Below are positions 11,171 through 23,231 of a stretch of 64,000 nucleotides of DNA, piece by piece (within the stretch, counting starts at the first letter, position 1; each line of letters opens with the position of its first letter). The DNA lies in contig JAOALB010000193.1 in assembly GCA_025331125.1 (NCBI GenBank), positions 1 to 64,000 on the forward strand, given 5' to 3'. The notes under the pieces are model-generated. The model did not search any database. It worked only from the letters and a program-made list of their open reading frames with translations, and was not told the origin of the DNA. The position numbers and the translations under genes are program-made. This DNA is from Mycogone perniciosa. Its lineage: Eukaryota > Ascomycota > Sordariomycetes > Hypocreales > Hypocreaceae.

Positions 11171-11761
11171 AGAGTTCTCGACTTGCAACAGGGACGAAGA
11201 TGAACACTGGGGGTTCACTACAAGAGTTCACGGACAAGTCGATCCAGTATGTAAGTGGTCACAACGCCATGGAATTGACTGGCTTTTTGCTAACCAACCC
11301 ACAGGCTTTCCCGCATGAGCCGACCAAACATACACAAACGAGCTTGGTGATGGTTTTTGTGTTTTGTTTCGATTTTATTCGTGATATCCCTCCCTTCCTA
11401 CCCTTTGCCGCCTTACCAAAAAAAAGAAACCCATTATACGCCGATCCCAATGCAACCTTAACCGCCAAAAAATGACAATGCCTTGGATCCCAGACTCCTC
11501 GCTTTCAGCCAAAACTCCGCGGATCTGTCGTCACCCGGTGAGCCATCGGGGATCCGTTACTTGGTGGAACACAGCAGTGCTGACCCGACTGCTTTTTATT
11601 TGTTTTGTGGTAGTCATGTTTGGATTGTGCTGGTGTTGATGTGTCCTTCTCGCTCCTCTTTTTCTCTGTTGAATATGTATTTCTTTTTCGTCAAGTCAGG
11701 CGATAGGAGCTACACACGGCTGTCAGCAAACACATACTATCACGACGCTTCAGAAAGCCAC
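11171..11761. other. Convergent 3' region POP7 / DUF3237 gene
   Basis: This is 591 bp between two stop codons, with A-rich and T-rich stretches as expected of overlapping 3' untranslated regions. A 156-codon plus-strand frame from 11483 runs through into the opposite gene and has no protein signature, so I see no gene. Confidence 0.5.
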
Positions 11762-12787
11762 TCACTCGATAATCAACTCCTCGCCCCGCCACACACCGCT
11801 GGCAACCCAAAGACTGCAATTGACAAACTCGGCATATCGCTTGTCGGATGTCTTGACCGTGGCGAAAGTGCGGAAGCCATATTGGCGTGGGTCGATGTTC
11901 TCCTTGGACTCGCGGGCGCTCAGCAGCGTGTCAAGCACTTCGCATGGACCTGACAGGGAGCCTCGGGTGCGCATCTCCAGCAGCGCCGGGGGTTGGTCCG
12001 TCGTCTGCAGGACAAAGGCGCCTTCGACGATTCGGATCGGCCTGAAACCGCGTGCCTGGCCGAGGTCATATCCGCCAGCCTATGATTGTGTCAGATGGGC
12101 GGAACATTTTGTCGTAAAAGGGACTATGTCGCGAGGGCTGCCCTACCAGGACTCGTCCGTTGCCAAACGATCCGGACCACATGCCGCCTTTGATCGTGGT
12201 AATCTCCTTCTGGACACGGCTCTCGATTCTTGACGGCTCCGGATTCAGTGCAACGGCGATGCGGAAATCGAACTCGAGAGTGGGCATGGGGAATGCCACC
12301 GTCGGACACGGGAAGTGGTCAAGGGCTCGCTTGCAGGACTCCTCTACGCTCCTAGAAGACGACAGCAACAGGTCGGATGTTAGCCTACCCTCTGTGTTTA
12401 AGGTATTTCGAAAGATTTCAATGAATTCTTGCTTCCGCCCCCGGATTGTGGAGTGTGGCCCGGCCAGATTTCATAATTCATTCATTCTTGGACGACGTAC
12501 TTGCCCATCAAAGTGTCGCTCCCCTCCTCCTGTTGATGTTGTTGATGCTGGTGTTGTTCGTGGTTCATCCTCATGACCACGGGGTTCTGTCCGCCCTCGT
12601 GGCAACCGTCGCATTCGGAGAGTTTCGTTGGGATGTGAATCCCGGAAGGAATATTGGCGTCCCACTCATCGGCGTTCCAGTCCGCTGCTCCGGGGCTCTG
12701 TTGGTCATGCGGCATGCATGGCGACATGGCGACATCAGTCGGGGCTGTGGTAGTAGGCAAGGAGAGCGTCTCGGTATCAGTGGCCAT
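11762..12787 (-). CDS. DUF3237-domain protein
   Basis: Exons 12501-12787, 12147-12351 and 11762-12079 give 269 aa. The N-terminal 90 residues are low-complexity, with a His/Gln-rich patch (MNHEQHQHQQHQQEEG) and a short CDGCHEGG. From about residue 105 a beta-barrel domain of the DUF3237 type begins (MPTLEFDFRIAVAL, ITTIKGGMWSGSFGNGRVL, GGYDLGQARGFRPIRIVEGAFVLQT, YGFRTFATVKTSDKRYAEFVNCSLWVASGVW). No enzymatic role is established for the family. Junctions restore K-SVEES and L-AGGYDL. No signal peptide or membrane segment is visible, so it is probably cytosolic. Confidence 0.8.
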
Positions 12788-13040
12788 TCTCTGTTCTCTT
12801 TTTTATCTGGATACTATATTGCTGCGTATTTTGTTTATAGAGATTGCCGATAGCGATGGACGGTATATCGCTCGAATCCCGGAGTCCGCGCCGCCGCCGG
12901 GCCGAGTGCCGTATGAATGTGAATACGTATTAGTCGGTTCGGGCAGTCGTAGTAATATTAAATTGCTTGTAATAACTTAAAAAGCCAGCCAGAGTGCGTC
13001 GACTTTTTGTCTTCTCGAGGAATAGTTAGTGGGTGGGGGG

Positions 13041-13060
13041 ATAGTAGTAGTAGTAGTAGT
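13041..13060. repeat. (AGT)n triplet tract
   Basis: About six copies of AGT in tandem, preceded by a G run. Confidence 0.9.
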
Positions 13061-13310
13061 ATATCCAACACCCTTCCTTTATACAGCAGGAGGAGAAGTC
13101 GCGGTTATCGTCAGGAGCAAAAACGCCATCGAAATGTTTCCGATTACGAATCCAGCGGGGAAACGGAAACGATGGCAAAAAAATAGTATAGGAGCAAGAG
13201 CAGGGACAGGAGAGGAGGGAGAGGGTTGGAATGGAGCACGTCTCGGGGATGTCTCTATATAAGCTCCAGCTACTCCGTACTTAACGGAGTGCATACATAA
13301 CAATAGCCAA

Positions 13311-13338
13311 GCCAGCCAGCCAGCCAGCCAGCCAGCCG
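13311..13338. repeat. (GCCA)7 tetranucleotide tract
   Basis: Seven tandem GCCA units, lying about 520 bp upstream of the DUF3237 start. Confidence 0.95.
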
Positions 13339-13719
13339 GGGTGGGAGAGGAGAAGGGCGACACACCTCCCCGGAGTTTAGCATTTTTTGTCTAGTTAGAG
13401 TCCGATTGTCCGGCCTACTCGTAGCGAAAGGGGGGGGAAACCAAATGTAGATGGAGCATTTCCTTTTTTACGGTTATATTCGGAGTATTATGAATGTGAT
13501 TATTATTGTTGTGTTATTATGTACGGAGTACGGAGCACTACTACGACTACTACTACGACTACTACTTACTACTATTAAAAAACGGCTCATACCGTAGGTT
13601 GGTCTCAGTCTCACTCATCAGTCTCTCAGCCCCAGCTCAGCAAGCAACATTAATGCCCCAAAGAGCGTAAGTGGTGTCTAATAATTAGCATGATTTCAAA
13701 TAGCAGGCCCGTGCGCCAA

Positions 13720-13905
13720 ACCGGAGCATTATTTGTATGTATGTAATATGTAATTTGTATGTACTCCGTACGGAGTATGGAGAGGGAGTACTCCGTACTC
13801 CGTACTTCGTAGGCATGTGCCTCTTCCTTCGCAAAACTCTCCGTCGGCATCTCTGAAAATACATACTACGAGTACTCCGTACTTCGTACACAAATAAACA
13901 CTATT
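13720..13905. repeat. Cluster of ACTCCGTA-family motifs
   Basis: A 16-bp perfect palindrome TACTCCGTACGGAGTA (13762-13777) is followed by two overlapping ACTCCGTA copies (13790-13804). The extended unit ACTCCGTACTTCGTA occurs at 13797-13811 and again at 13874-13888. This is the densest cluster in the window. Confidence 0.9.
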
Positions 13906-14571
13906 ATGCGCTATCCAATAGGGAACAAAACCCGTCATCAGGGCAAACCCGCTGCAGAGCGATGACAATTACGATACGAGGAGAGAAAAAGCCGAATGGC
14001 GGGACGCTCGGCCAAGTGCGGACCGAAGGGCATCCGCATGCGAGGGACGCTTTTTGAATCATAATACCTATCATGCTCGTACATACGGAGTAGTACTGCA
14101 AAGTACCTTCGGGGCGATTATCAAGCCGCCGGGAGTAACGAGAGTTTTCAGCATCTCCTAAACCCGATGAAGGCGTGCCCGAGCCCACCACCCACTGGCA
14201 AGCTGTGCACCGACAAAATTCGGCGATAGAAGATAATAATGCACATGAGGCTTCCATTTCCATGGCGATTGATTGAAACAGTAATACCTGTATGATTCAT
14301 GCAGTGTTTTATTTTATTTTTTATTTTATTTTCATATCCTAATACCGAAACCTTGACTCTTTATTTTTCTTTCTTCTTTTCGTTCTTCTTGTCTTTGTCT
14401 GCTTGTCCATCTGGATCGGCACTCTTCTGCTCTCCGCACTCCGTATTATGCTGGCTTACACGATCGGACGGAATGTCTCCAGCTCTCCGAAGGCGCATTA
14501 TGCACGCATGTACTCCGTAGACAAGATGAGAAAACGGTGCGCATACCACACCACAGACACATACCACAGAT

Positions 14572-14601
14572 ACATACCATGCCATACCATACCATACCAT
14601 G
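14572..14601. repeat. (CCATA)n pentanucleotide tract
   Basis: About five imperfect CCATA units, next to a CACA/TACA-rich stretch. Confidence 0.85.
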
Positions 14602-14953
14602 CCCGTAGGTACTATAATACTACAGTATCATCATATCTCTCTAATATGTATACCCTTTCCTGCGCATCGGACTTCCGCAGTGGAGTATTACCGCCCGGCC
14701 CGGAGAAAACAGACGGAGGCGGTTTGACGGAAATACCGCCCATCCAACACACCTGATTAGTATTTTTCGTCCGTCATTATCCACCCGTTATTAATCACTA
14801 ACTACTGACTGCTATTTCTCGTCAACTCTCCGGCATTCCTGCGTCTTGGTAATATTAATAAGACCTATATAATAAATATCTCGATCTAGAATTTCATTCG
14901 GCCCGTCCATTGATGATACTACCTTGGCAGTCATCCTACTTCGTACTACTTCG

Positions 14954-14989
<36 letters not shown>
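14954..14989. repeat. (TAC)12 triplet tract
   Basis: About twelve tandem TAC units, preceded by two copies of TCGTACTACT. The sequence is compositionally related to the ACTTCGTA motif family. Confidence 0.92.
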
Positions 14990-16645
14990 CCAGGTACTAC
15001 TATCGCATCGCATGTCGCACGCAGAAAGCCTGCATGCTGGGTATGTACGGGGTGCAGCAGCAGACTTTACGACTTCTGGGCCAACAAGCATCTGATATTA
15101 GCCAACAACACCTATCAGGGTGCTTTCCCTCTTTGGGCTAAAGTCCCAAGACTCGCAGATCTGTACTACTCATAAGTGCCGCGCTATCGACTCCATACCC
15201 TCGTGGGAGGATAGATTCGTCCATCAAGCTTGCTCGGATCAACTCAGTTCCTCCCCCTTCATGTCTTGCTTGCAAAATGCTCTCTCTCGTCAGCCTCAGG
15301 TACAGCCGAATATCCGCAGTCCTCTCAATATATATATATAGACTCGCGACAGCCTCATTAGTCACTGCCTAGCCCACCACCTTCGGTTCTCGGCACTCTT
15401 CATATAGGCAGACAAGATAACAAGATTAGTATTCTCACCAGCGATAGCCGGCAACATGTCGACACCTCACCACATAGTAATCACAAGCCTGCAGATCTAT
15501 TACTCACGGTTCTCATTTTCGTCCCTCAGCTCTCCACTCCTTCAACCCTTGCCAACACATCGATACAACCACCGCGCATCTCACTCATAGTATTCCTCCT
15601 CCAACCGCCCAGGCAACCAGGATCGGAATACGCTATGCTTGTCAAGCCAATATCCGTGCCCAATAAAACCATGCAGTATTCATTACCCACACCCAAAAAA
15701 AGGGTGGTGACCTTGGTTCTCGGAGCTTGGCCATTTCGGGATGTGATACCTCCGAAGCAAGAAGTTATATACTTACATAACCGCAACCACACTGCGTCGT
15801 ACTTCGTATGTGGTGGTAATTACTGTGTACATACGAAATACCCATGAGGTATATTGGATCAAGGGCCCGTGGCTGAACAAGCCTGCAAAGTACTACTGCT
15901 GGTAACTCTCCGTTGGAGAGAATAATTATTCCCGGTCGACCGGTCCATGGCCCGAATGCTACCCAAGATCCAGATGATATCTTGGCGGACGGAGTACGGA
16001 GCACATAAATTGCTACTAAAGTCCGATGAATGACACAATCTTGAGTCATTTACGGATCAAGAGCCAAGGTCAAAGCACAAAACTATTGGCGAGACACACT
16101 CCAACAAGGCGAGCGTTTGCGGTCCGATGCGCATCTATTCACGAGCTAAATGAGAGCACCGCCGTCTGCGAGTCTCCATATGTAACTGTAACTGAAACCA
16201 AAGCCCCCCATGCTAGCTCTACCAACTATCCGTCGCCAAATCGGTTTACAGGCGCCGATGAGAAGCCTTGCCGCCTGGGTAGAATTGAAATACCCATGTG
16301 CGGAATCCAGCACACCATGGGCATGCATCTATCTGCCCCCTTTAGTGCCCTTTCACCTGCCCGGATCCGTCATGTATCATCGTAATGACGCCATGCACAA
16401 TGAGCCAAAACAACAATAGAGACCACGAGGAAAAGAAGAAAGATAAAACGACCAAGTGGCCCTCCTCGTGGGGTTTTTGGAAGAAAGAAGAGTAAAAAAA
16501 ACGAAGATCGTTGAATACAACATCGCCAATGTATAAATGAGAAGCGAAATTCATCAAGGGCCGAAATTCGAAGTATCCTCTATACTTTCAGCCTGTCGAA
16601 ATGGCGATAGACGAGAAAGAAGAGGCAAATGCCATGCTGAGAGGC

Positions 16646-17740
16646 TTAGACAACAACCATGGCCTGGCCCAGGGGCTTGAGAACGTTGGTGCCGTACTCG
16701 CCACCAAAGTTTCCTACAAAACATGTTAGCGACAAGAAAACCCAAAGACCGGAGACATCCATGACATACCAGGAGGGCTGTAGTTACAGACAGTATACCA
16801 AGAAGGAAGACCCAAGACACTACCCGCAGGGCACAAGGCAGTGTAGCAACCAACCTTCTTGGATCCCGCCCAAACAACCTGGGTGAAGTGACCTACACCC
16901 TCAAAGTTCACGCCACTGGGAGGATTGTCCAGGCCGTAGAACTTCCAGTTCATCATCTCGTCGTTATACCACTGATCAGTAACACCTTGAGCCGCCGCCT
17001 TGACCTGCAGATCACTAATGTCACCGCTGGAGCCCCAACTGGCGAGATTTTGACCATAGCCGCCGTTACCCTGTTTCCTGTAGAGGTGTTAATAAGAGCT
17101 TTAACGCATGTCATGTGGCAACAACTTACATATCATGCGCGAACACGCAGCCGGTAGCGGTGTTCTTAGCGTATTGAGTCAAGGTATCATCCCACTCGAG
17201 ACCTGCGGCAGAGTGATTGGCACGGTGGATGTTGTGACGATATAAGAGAGTTGATTGATAATCACTGCCAGCGGGCTGAGCCGGAGCCGTAGGAGGCGGT
17301 GGAGGTGGAGGAGATGAGGGAGCGGCAGAGGGCGACGGAGATGGAGATGGAGGTGAAGACGAAGGCTTCTGTGGAGGTGGAGCAGGCGCCTGAGCAGGCT
17401 GAGAAGGTTTCTGAGGAGGGGGGGAATAGACAATCGTCGAATAAACGGGAGAAGGAGTGAGAGGAGCGGGAGGCGCATAAGGCGCAGAGTTAACGTTGGT
17501 CTCTGGCTTGCGAGCTGGAGGAGGTGGTGCCTCATATGTGGGCTGAGGAGAAGTCGAGATTGGTGTTGACTGTGACACGTTCTGAACATACACCGCACCG
17601 CCTGTGGGCTGTGTGCCATCGACTGTGACGGTAACCGTGACAACCTCCACCACCAACTCGGTCTTCATAACTCGCTTTCCCAGAGGACCGGCTGCTGCCA
17701 GCAGGGCGCCAGTGGCGACGAGGAAGATGGATGACTTCAT
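16646..17740 (-). CDS. Secreted proline-rich CAP (SCP/PR-1) protein
   Basis: Exons 17130-17740, 16770-17077 and 16646-16713 on the minus strand give 328 aa. Residues 1-18 form a signal peptide (MKSSIFLVATGALLAAAG), with a possible dibasic Kex2 site at KR22-23. Residues 30-157 are a Pro/Ser/Thr-rich linker with long proline runs. Residues 158-328 are a CAP domain: LLYRHNIHRANHSAAGLEWDDTL, YGQNLASWG, the signature GHFTQVVWAGSKKVGC, and the second signature VCNYSPPGNFGGEY. Yeast Pry proteins of this family bind sterols and fatty acids and are secreted. Related proteins in plant and insect pathogens affect host interaction; here that is only a possibility. A 5.5-kb region without recognised genes lies upstream. 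Confidence 0.93.
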
Positions 17741-18461
17741 CTTGTGTTATTGATTGTCTTCTCTTCGAAGAGTCGGACGTCTGGTTCTAAGTCTAGATAT
17801 CTGTCAGCTTTTGAGTCTCTCGAAATACACATTCTGGTGTTAATGGGTGTCATGACGATGCCGGAAGCGTTATGGGGGGGAGCCAGAAGCGGAAGGCGGC
17901 AGCCATTCACTGAGACTTTGTTCACCCGATGCTCAGTGCTGTATCGCAGGCTAGGCCCGTAGCTGGGGATCTTGTGGAATGTGTTGGAAATGAGGAATGC
18001 GGGCTGAGACAATAGATAGTCGAACCCGAACAATAACAATTGAGCCATCCATCAATAGCCTTCCGGGTGATCGGCCTGGTTATTGTTCGGTCCGCAATTA
18101 GAAGCACTTGCCCCTGAGCCACCAAGCCCGCCGTGGCGGTTATACCAAGAAAGGTTTGTTTGCTTCATGGACAATAGAGGACGCTACCAGAAGCTCGTCC
18201 ACATCCAACTGTGCTGAGACTCATCCAACACAATCTACATACCTTAAATGTGTAACTGCCAACTGGGGAATATCCTGATTCCAAGTGGCGGGCAGATGTA
18301 GGTATAAGTCGGCTTTCCTTCAGAACCAGTCTGGGGCAACACTACTATCAAGACTGACGTGATCCTCTTCGAGATGTGGGGAAGTGCGGTGAGACAGCAG
18401 GCAAGACTGAGTCGTCGTTAGGCTGTTGCGACGTTGCAAGTAAGCGCTATTCGTGAAGCCG

Positions 18462-18495
18462 GAGAGACGAGAGACGAGAGATGAGAGACGAGAGA
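18462..18495. repeat. GAGACGA-type purine repeat
   Basis: Imperfect tandem units of GAGAGAC/GAGACGA in purine-rich DNA, upstream of the CAP gene. Confidence 0.8.
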
Positions 18496-18940
18496 CTTTG
18501 TGTGCTCAGTCGGCGGCCTGATGCGCTCAACTTGCAGTTGCTTTCACTTTAAAAAAGGGACACAGGCCGTGATTGAGAAGAAGAAACAAAGGAGTGGAAT
18601 GTGTCGTCGAGGACACGTGAAGGAGCGTGAGAAGAGCTGGTCTCGAAGGCGGTCTCGACAAGCAAAAGGCCAGTGAATCAAGAAGAAAGACGGGCACAGT
18701 GCAGGCGCAGAAGGCAACGTTAAAAAGGAACGGACAGCAGGCCGGACAGCTGGATACGAGCAGGGTTGCAAGATTGAAGTGGAAACGGTGAATTGGAGGA
18801 GGGGATCTTGGGCTTGGACTTGGACTTGGGGCTCCCAGGCAGTTTGTGGTAGAAGAGGGGGTGCGTGCAATAACGGCGTGCCAGGAACCGGCGCCTTCAC
18901 TGCGAACCGCTGTAATCGTGCTGGTTCGTGAAAATCAGGG

Positions 18941-18970
18941 CGGTTCCTGGCGGTTCCTGGCGGTTCGTGG
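18941..18970. repeat. Three 10-bp tandem copies of CGGTTCCTGG
   Basis: Two perfect and one single-mismatch copy (CGGTTCGTGG). A further related GGTTCGTG lies just upstream at about 18922. Confidence 0.9.
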
Positions 18971-20289
18971 CGAGCTTGGGGGCGACGGCAGCTGGCAGCA
19001 GTAGGCTATGGGGGGTAGGCCTAGTGAGCACTAGTAGTATTGCTAGTAGTATTACTACTATTACGGAGCACAAGGGAGACGAAGGGCTGTCATCCGTGGA
19101 GAGAAGAACAGGGAGCCATGATAGGAGTGGAAATACATGCAATGTTGTTTCGGTTTCCAGGGCGCATATCGATAGACTCCGATAGTTCGAATCAAGAATC
19201 AGGGGAAGCAATTCTCGGGCTGGCCGCTGAACGTCGTATTACTACCACCTGGAGGCTCTCTTCAAGTGTGGTGAAACGAGTAAACAATGCAGCTTGTGCG
19301 CCTCTTGCTGCTGTCTGATTTCCAAACCGCTGCACATACGAGTACTACTTCGTACTGCTACTACGGATTACCACTCGGTATTACACATTACTCCGTACTT
19401 CGTACTATGTATTACGAGTAGTATCGAGAGCCGCTGCGTCCTTTTCTTTCTTATTGTGGCCGGGAGAGCTGGGGCCATCGCTGACATTCTGAGACTTTGT
19501 GGAGGCGTGGCCGCACCATCCGATCTCAGACATCCATAACCGCATGCAGAGAAGGACTCAGTCCTACGAGTAGGTATCCTGTGCAAGGGCAGAGAACAAG
19601 GTTGGGTCTCGTTCCACTTCATTGAGGTTCTTTTAATCTCGAGCCACGTCAACATCGCCTTCTTTTTTTATTTCTTCTGCCGGTGTGGATGCACTTACGG
19701 AGTCCCTGGATTATTATAATCTTGGCTAAGAACTTGGCTTTGAGGCTTGGGGCTTATGGGCTGCCTGAAGTTGTGATACCACTACTCCGTACTGCCGTCT
19801 AATTCTTCCTCGTGCTGACGATATCATCACTTTATGTAGCATTGCAGCTATGGTGCTTATGTATGCCCCCCCATGCCTCTGCCGGTTAAATGCTGACTCT
19901 CTCCAACAATTCAGGCACTACCACTCTGTGCTTCGTTCCAACAATTTTCTCTAATTTATTTTTGCTATACTGCTGTACGAGTATGTTATCCGTGAAATAG
20001 ACCGATATCAATGGATCTTCAAAAGACTCCAGGTTAGGTCCTTTCAGGAGAGGCGTCCTATCTGTACCCCTCGTCTTGAGAGCGCGCTTGATTGCTGCAG
20101 GCATATTATGCCCCAGCCAACCAGTTGCCCAGCTCCCCCAGGGGCCCCATCAAACAAGCTCACTGTGGCACAGCGGGGGCATCTGTCCCTGAAACTGCAC
20201 TAATCTCTGTGGAATTCCGCGTGGTTGCCCCTTCGTCATCTCCTGCGACGCTTGGTAGCCTATAGACTGCGAGCTGACAGGCTCTGATG

Positions 20290-20305
20290 GCGTGCGTGCG
20301 TGCGT
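20290..20305. repeat. (GCGT)n tract
   Basis: About four tandem GCGT units. Confidence 0.85.
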
Positions 20306-23231
20306 TATTGTGCGTGTAACCACTCTCTGGCCAGGGAAGAGAAAACAAAAAAGCCGCTCTTTGCTGCTGCACCTCCTGTACGATTCTTGCACAACAGCTA
20401 TTACAGCTGTATCATCACCCAGATGCGGGGTGCAGCAGAGGCAACCTCTCGTCTCCGTAAGGCTCTTTGCAATGGATTGATGCTATCCAAGTCTCATCAG
20501 GCTGGGCGCACAGCTATTGATACCACCGAACCGGGTCGAGTTTGCAGTTACGGAGTACCCCGCGAGAGCTTCACACACGCTTAGGTGGGCCTTATTAATA
20601 TGCGCATGTGCGAATGCGGCGTTGGTATGTATGTATCCCGAGACAATATACTCCGTATTTCCGTACTTCTTCGCTTTCAATGTCACGCCCCTACTCGTAT
20701 TCCGGCGATGAAGACAGCACTCGCAAGTGCACTCTCTGAACGCTGTGCTGTCCTGTTCCACGGAACCATCCTCCAATATCGTCTGGTTTCGTGGTTCCAC
20801 AACTCATCCGTGCAGCCAATCGCCCCCGCCGTTTCGCCTCCTATAAATCGGATATACGAAGTATCACTTCTGGGATTCGTCATAACATGCTAGACCTTGC
20901 TCCTCATGTCACGGACCTGAGCGCCTTCTGTTGGACTTTTTCTCGATGTAGCGAGGGCGAAGCAATGTTCTGTGCTTTACGGAGTACAGGCAGCATTATC
21001 CTTCGTATTCCGCCAATCGTCCAGTAATCTCTCGTCGTCTTATATTGTTATTCTAGAAGTATTGGTCTGCTAGTTGTGGTATTATTTCCTGTAAGTCATT
21101 CTTTGATGCTAGTGGCACCACTTAGGAGTACGGAGTACGGAGTTCTATCACTTTACTCGTAATTCCTAGCCGGCGGTCTTAAATGATGCACCGAAATTGC
21201 TTGTCCACTCTGGGAATAACGTCAACTCGACGCTAGGACTGGTCCACTTGGCACGATCTTCAATACGTGTATCACTTGACGGAGTGCAGAGGAGGTATAA
21301 AGTACGAAGTAGGTTCGAAGTAAGACGTCGAGCCAGTTTCTTAACAATAGCTCCAGCTGAGCTTCCTTTTCAGCCATCGTCGTCTCTTTAACTATAAGCC
21401 AGCGCCATAGTGGCTGGATGAGAAATGCCAAACATGCAGAAACAATGAGTGCCAGGCCGGTAAGCAGGCCGCCTCTGAAACAGAAATAGACGGGTGGAGG
21501 CCACAAAAGGAGGCCGGCCCGATGATGTTTGCCTTTACTTCAATTCGATTATCTTTCGCACACGCCCCTTGATCCTAGCTGTAGTAGCGAAAAAAAAAAG
21601 AAAAAAAGAAAGAAAACACCCCCCGCAATAAACAGCTAATCACCCCTCTTTTCAAATTGCCCAGTTAGCCTAGCCATAAGTTCTAGTTCGTCGCCTCCAC
21701 TTCCAAGTTTCTAGATTTCTCTGCTGTTATGTATAAATATATGCAGCCATCTGGATAAAACACGCGGCCTGCCCCTCTCCTCTATCAATATGATTTTCTG
21801 TGGAGGCTTCTATTACCAGTCGTAGTTTTCTGTACTACTCCGTGCTCCACCGGCCAGCCTCTCTATGTGGACTTAGGCTGTGTTTCACCTTCAGCCAAGC
21901 TGTGATTGAGCAAATTGCTGCATTTTTTGCGGACGCACATACTCGTATGCCCTTCCCGTCAATACTACTTCATACTACCTATAGTACTTCGTACTATTCA
22001 ACAAGCTACATTTCTACACGACTCCCTCTGTCTCTCCCTGTCGACAAAATATGTCGTCCTAGCCAGCGTGGGTGACAGCTTCTGGCTGGGGATGCTCGCA
22101 GCCTCGTTTGTTGGACGAGCATATGTAGTTACACTGCTTCGTATCACGACCACGCCTCCAAGCTCAGTGGAGGCCTGCAGAATGTCTTGTGACGATCTGG
22201 CCTGATATTTTTTGGGGTGTGGATTAATATGAGTCGCATTGCAGGCCGTATCCCAAATGCCACTCAGGCTTGACGATTAACAGCCTTCGTAAATCTTGTT
22301 CATGACTAATAGACTTACTCTGACCGTCTCATTCCAACATATCATAAGTGCTCCGAATGCCTTGATATACACCAAGGCTTCATCACGAGCTCCACTGTGC
22401 CATTACATACAGCTGTCTCAACAAGGCTACCAACAACATCGACAGCAATGATGACCGTCCCCGCCTCATGTCTCAACCTACCTGAGACATTTCACCCAAC
22501 AGCACTTCATACGTGTTTTCCAACGTAAGCCATCCTATTTTCATCCGTCAGACAACATCTCTAGTATGCAGCTTTGCTGTCAGACTTCCTCTTGTTCCAC
22601 AGAGTGTATATGTGCATCTTGAGGCGGGGGTTCCGCAGCTTCGGCTTCACAAACTCAAATGAGATATATCTGATCCCAAATGTCTCGCTTGAGTTCAACG
22701 TAACCGAAGACAGCCGGCGTAGGACACCAGATAGCCTCACACTGTTTGACGAGGTCATGCTGTCATGTTCCAGAAACCCCTCATCCTTCGTGGATGCTGT
22801 GATATGTGATTCTGCAATGCTGTGTTAAAGGTTAGAGTATTTAGTAGCGGGATCGTAGATTACTTTGTGAATGTGCGACCATGGATGCCTCAGCGAGTGA
22901 CATTGCATGGAGAGGGGGAGGTTGAACAACAGAGTTCATGAACCTTGGAGTTCTCGGAGTCTACTATGAGCTGGGAAAACCTATTTGTGTGCCGTCGTGA
23001 TTTTCTGACTGGCTCTCTGGGAGTTGGCCACGGAATGTCTCGTATTCAAACAGCCTCTGTCCAATGTTTCTGCGCCAAACACCGCCCAGGTCATGAAGCC
23101 CCCTGAGAACCGCTAATTTTGGACTGAATGTGGCATAGGCAATAGCAAAGCAAATGGTGTAAGATGATCCATTTTTTGATTCAATGGCAATTGTACACGA
23201 TGTATCCCCCACCCCCTTCCATTCAAACCCC

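Larger units (their letters stand above)
12788..16645. other. Gene-free, repeat-rich 3.9 kb
   Basis: This lies upstream of the DUF3237 gene and downstream of the CAP protein gene. Open frames are short, and several of the longest are made by simple repeats. It carries about eleven TACGGAGT-family motifs (for example 13272, 13522, 13763-13804, 13874, 14094, 14438, 14512), several triplet and tetranucleotide tracts, and homopolymer-rich DNA near 14300. I see no coding exon, tRNA or transposase remnant. Confidence 0.55.
17741..23231. other. Gene-poor 5.5 kb upstream of CAP gene
   Basis: No gene could be supported. Short frames with some protein-like character occur at 19886-20104 (minus, 72 codons) and 21222-21506 (minus, 94 codons, hydrophobic start), but neither shows a known family or splice partner. 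TACGGAGT-family motifs are at about 19390, 19696, 19794, 20549, 20650, 20978, 21129 and 21136. An A-rich run lies at 21588-21613. The last few hundred bases are the 3' region of the complex I gene. Confidence 0.5.

Noticed and set aside
12160..12853. Plus-strand frames of 135-138 codons
   Set aside because: They are antisense to the spliced DUF3237 gene.
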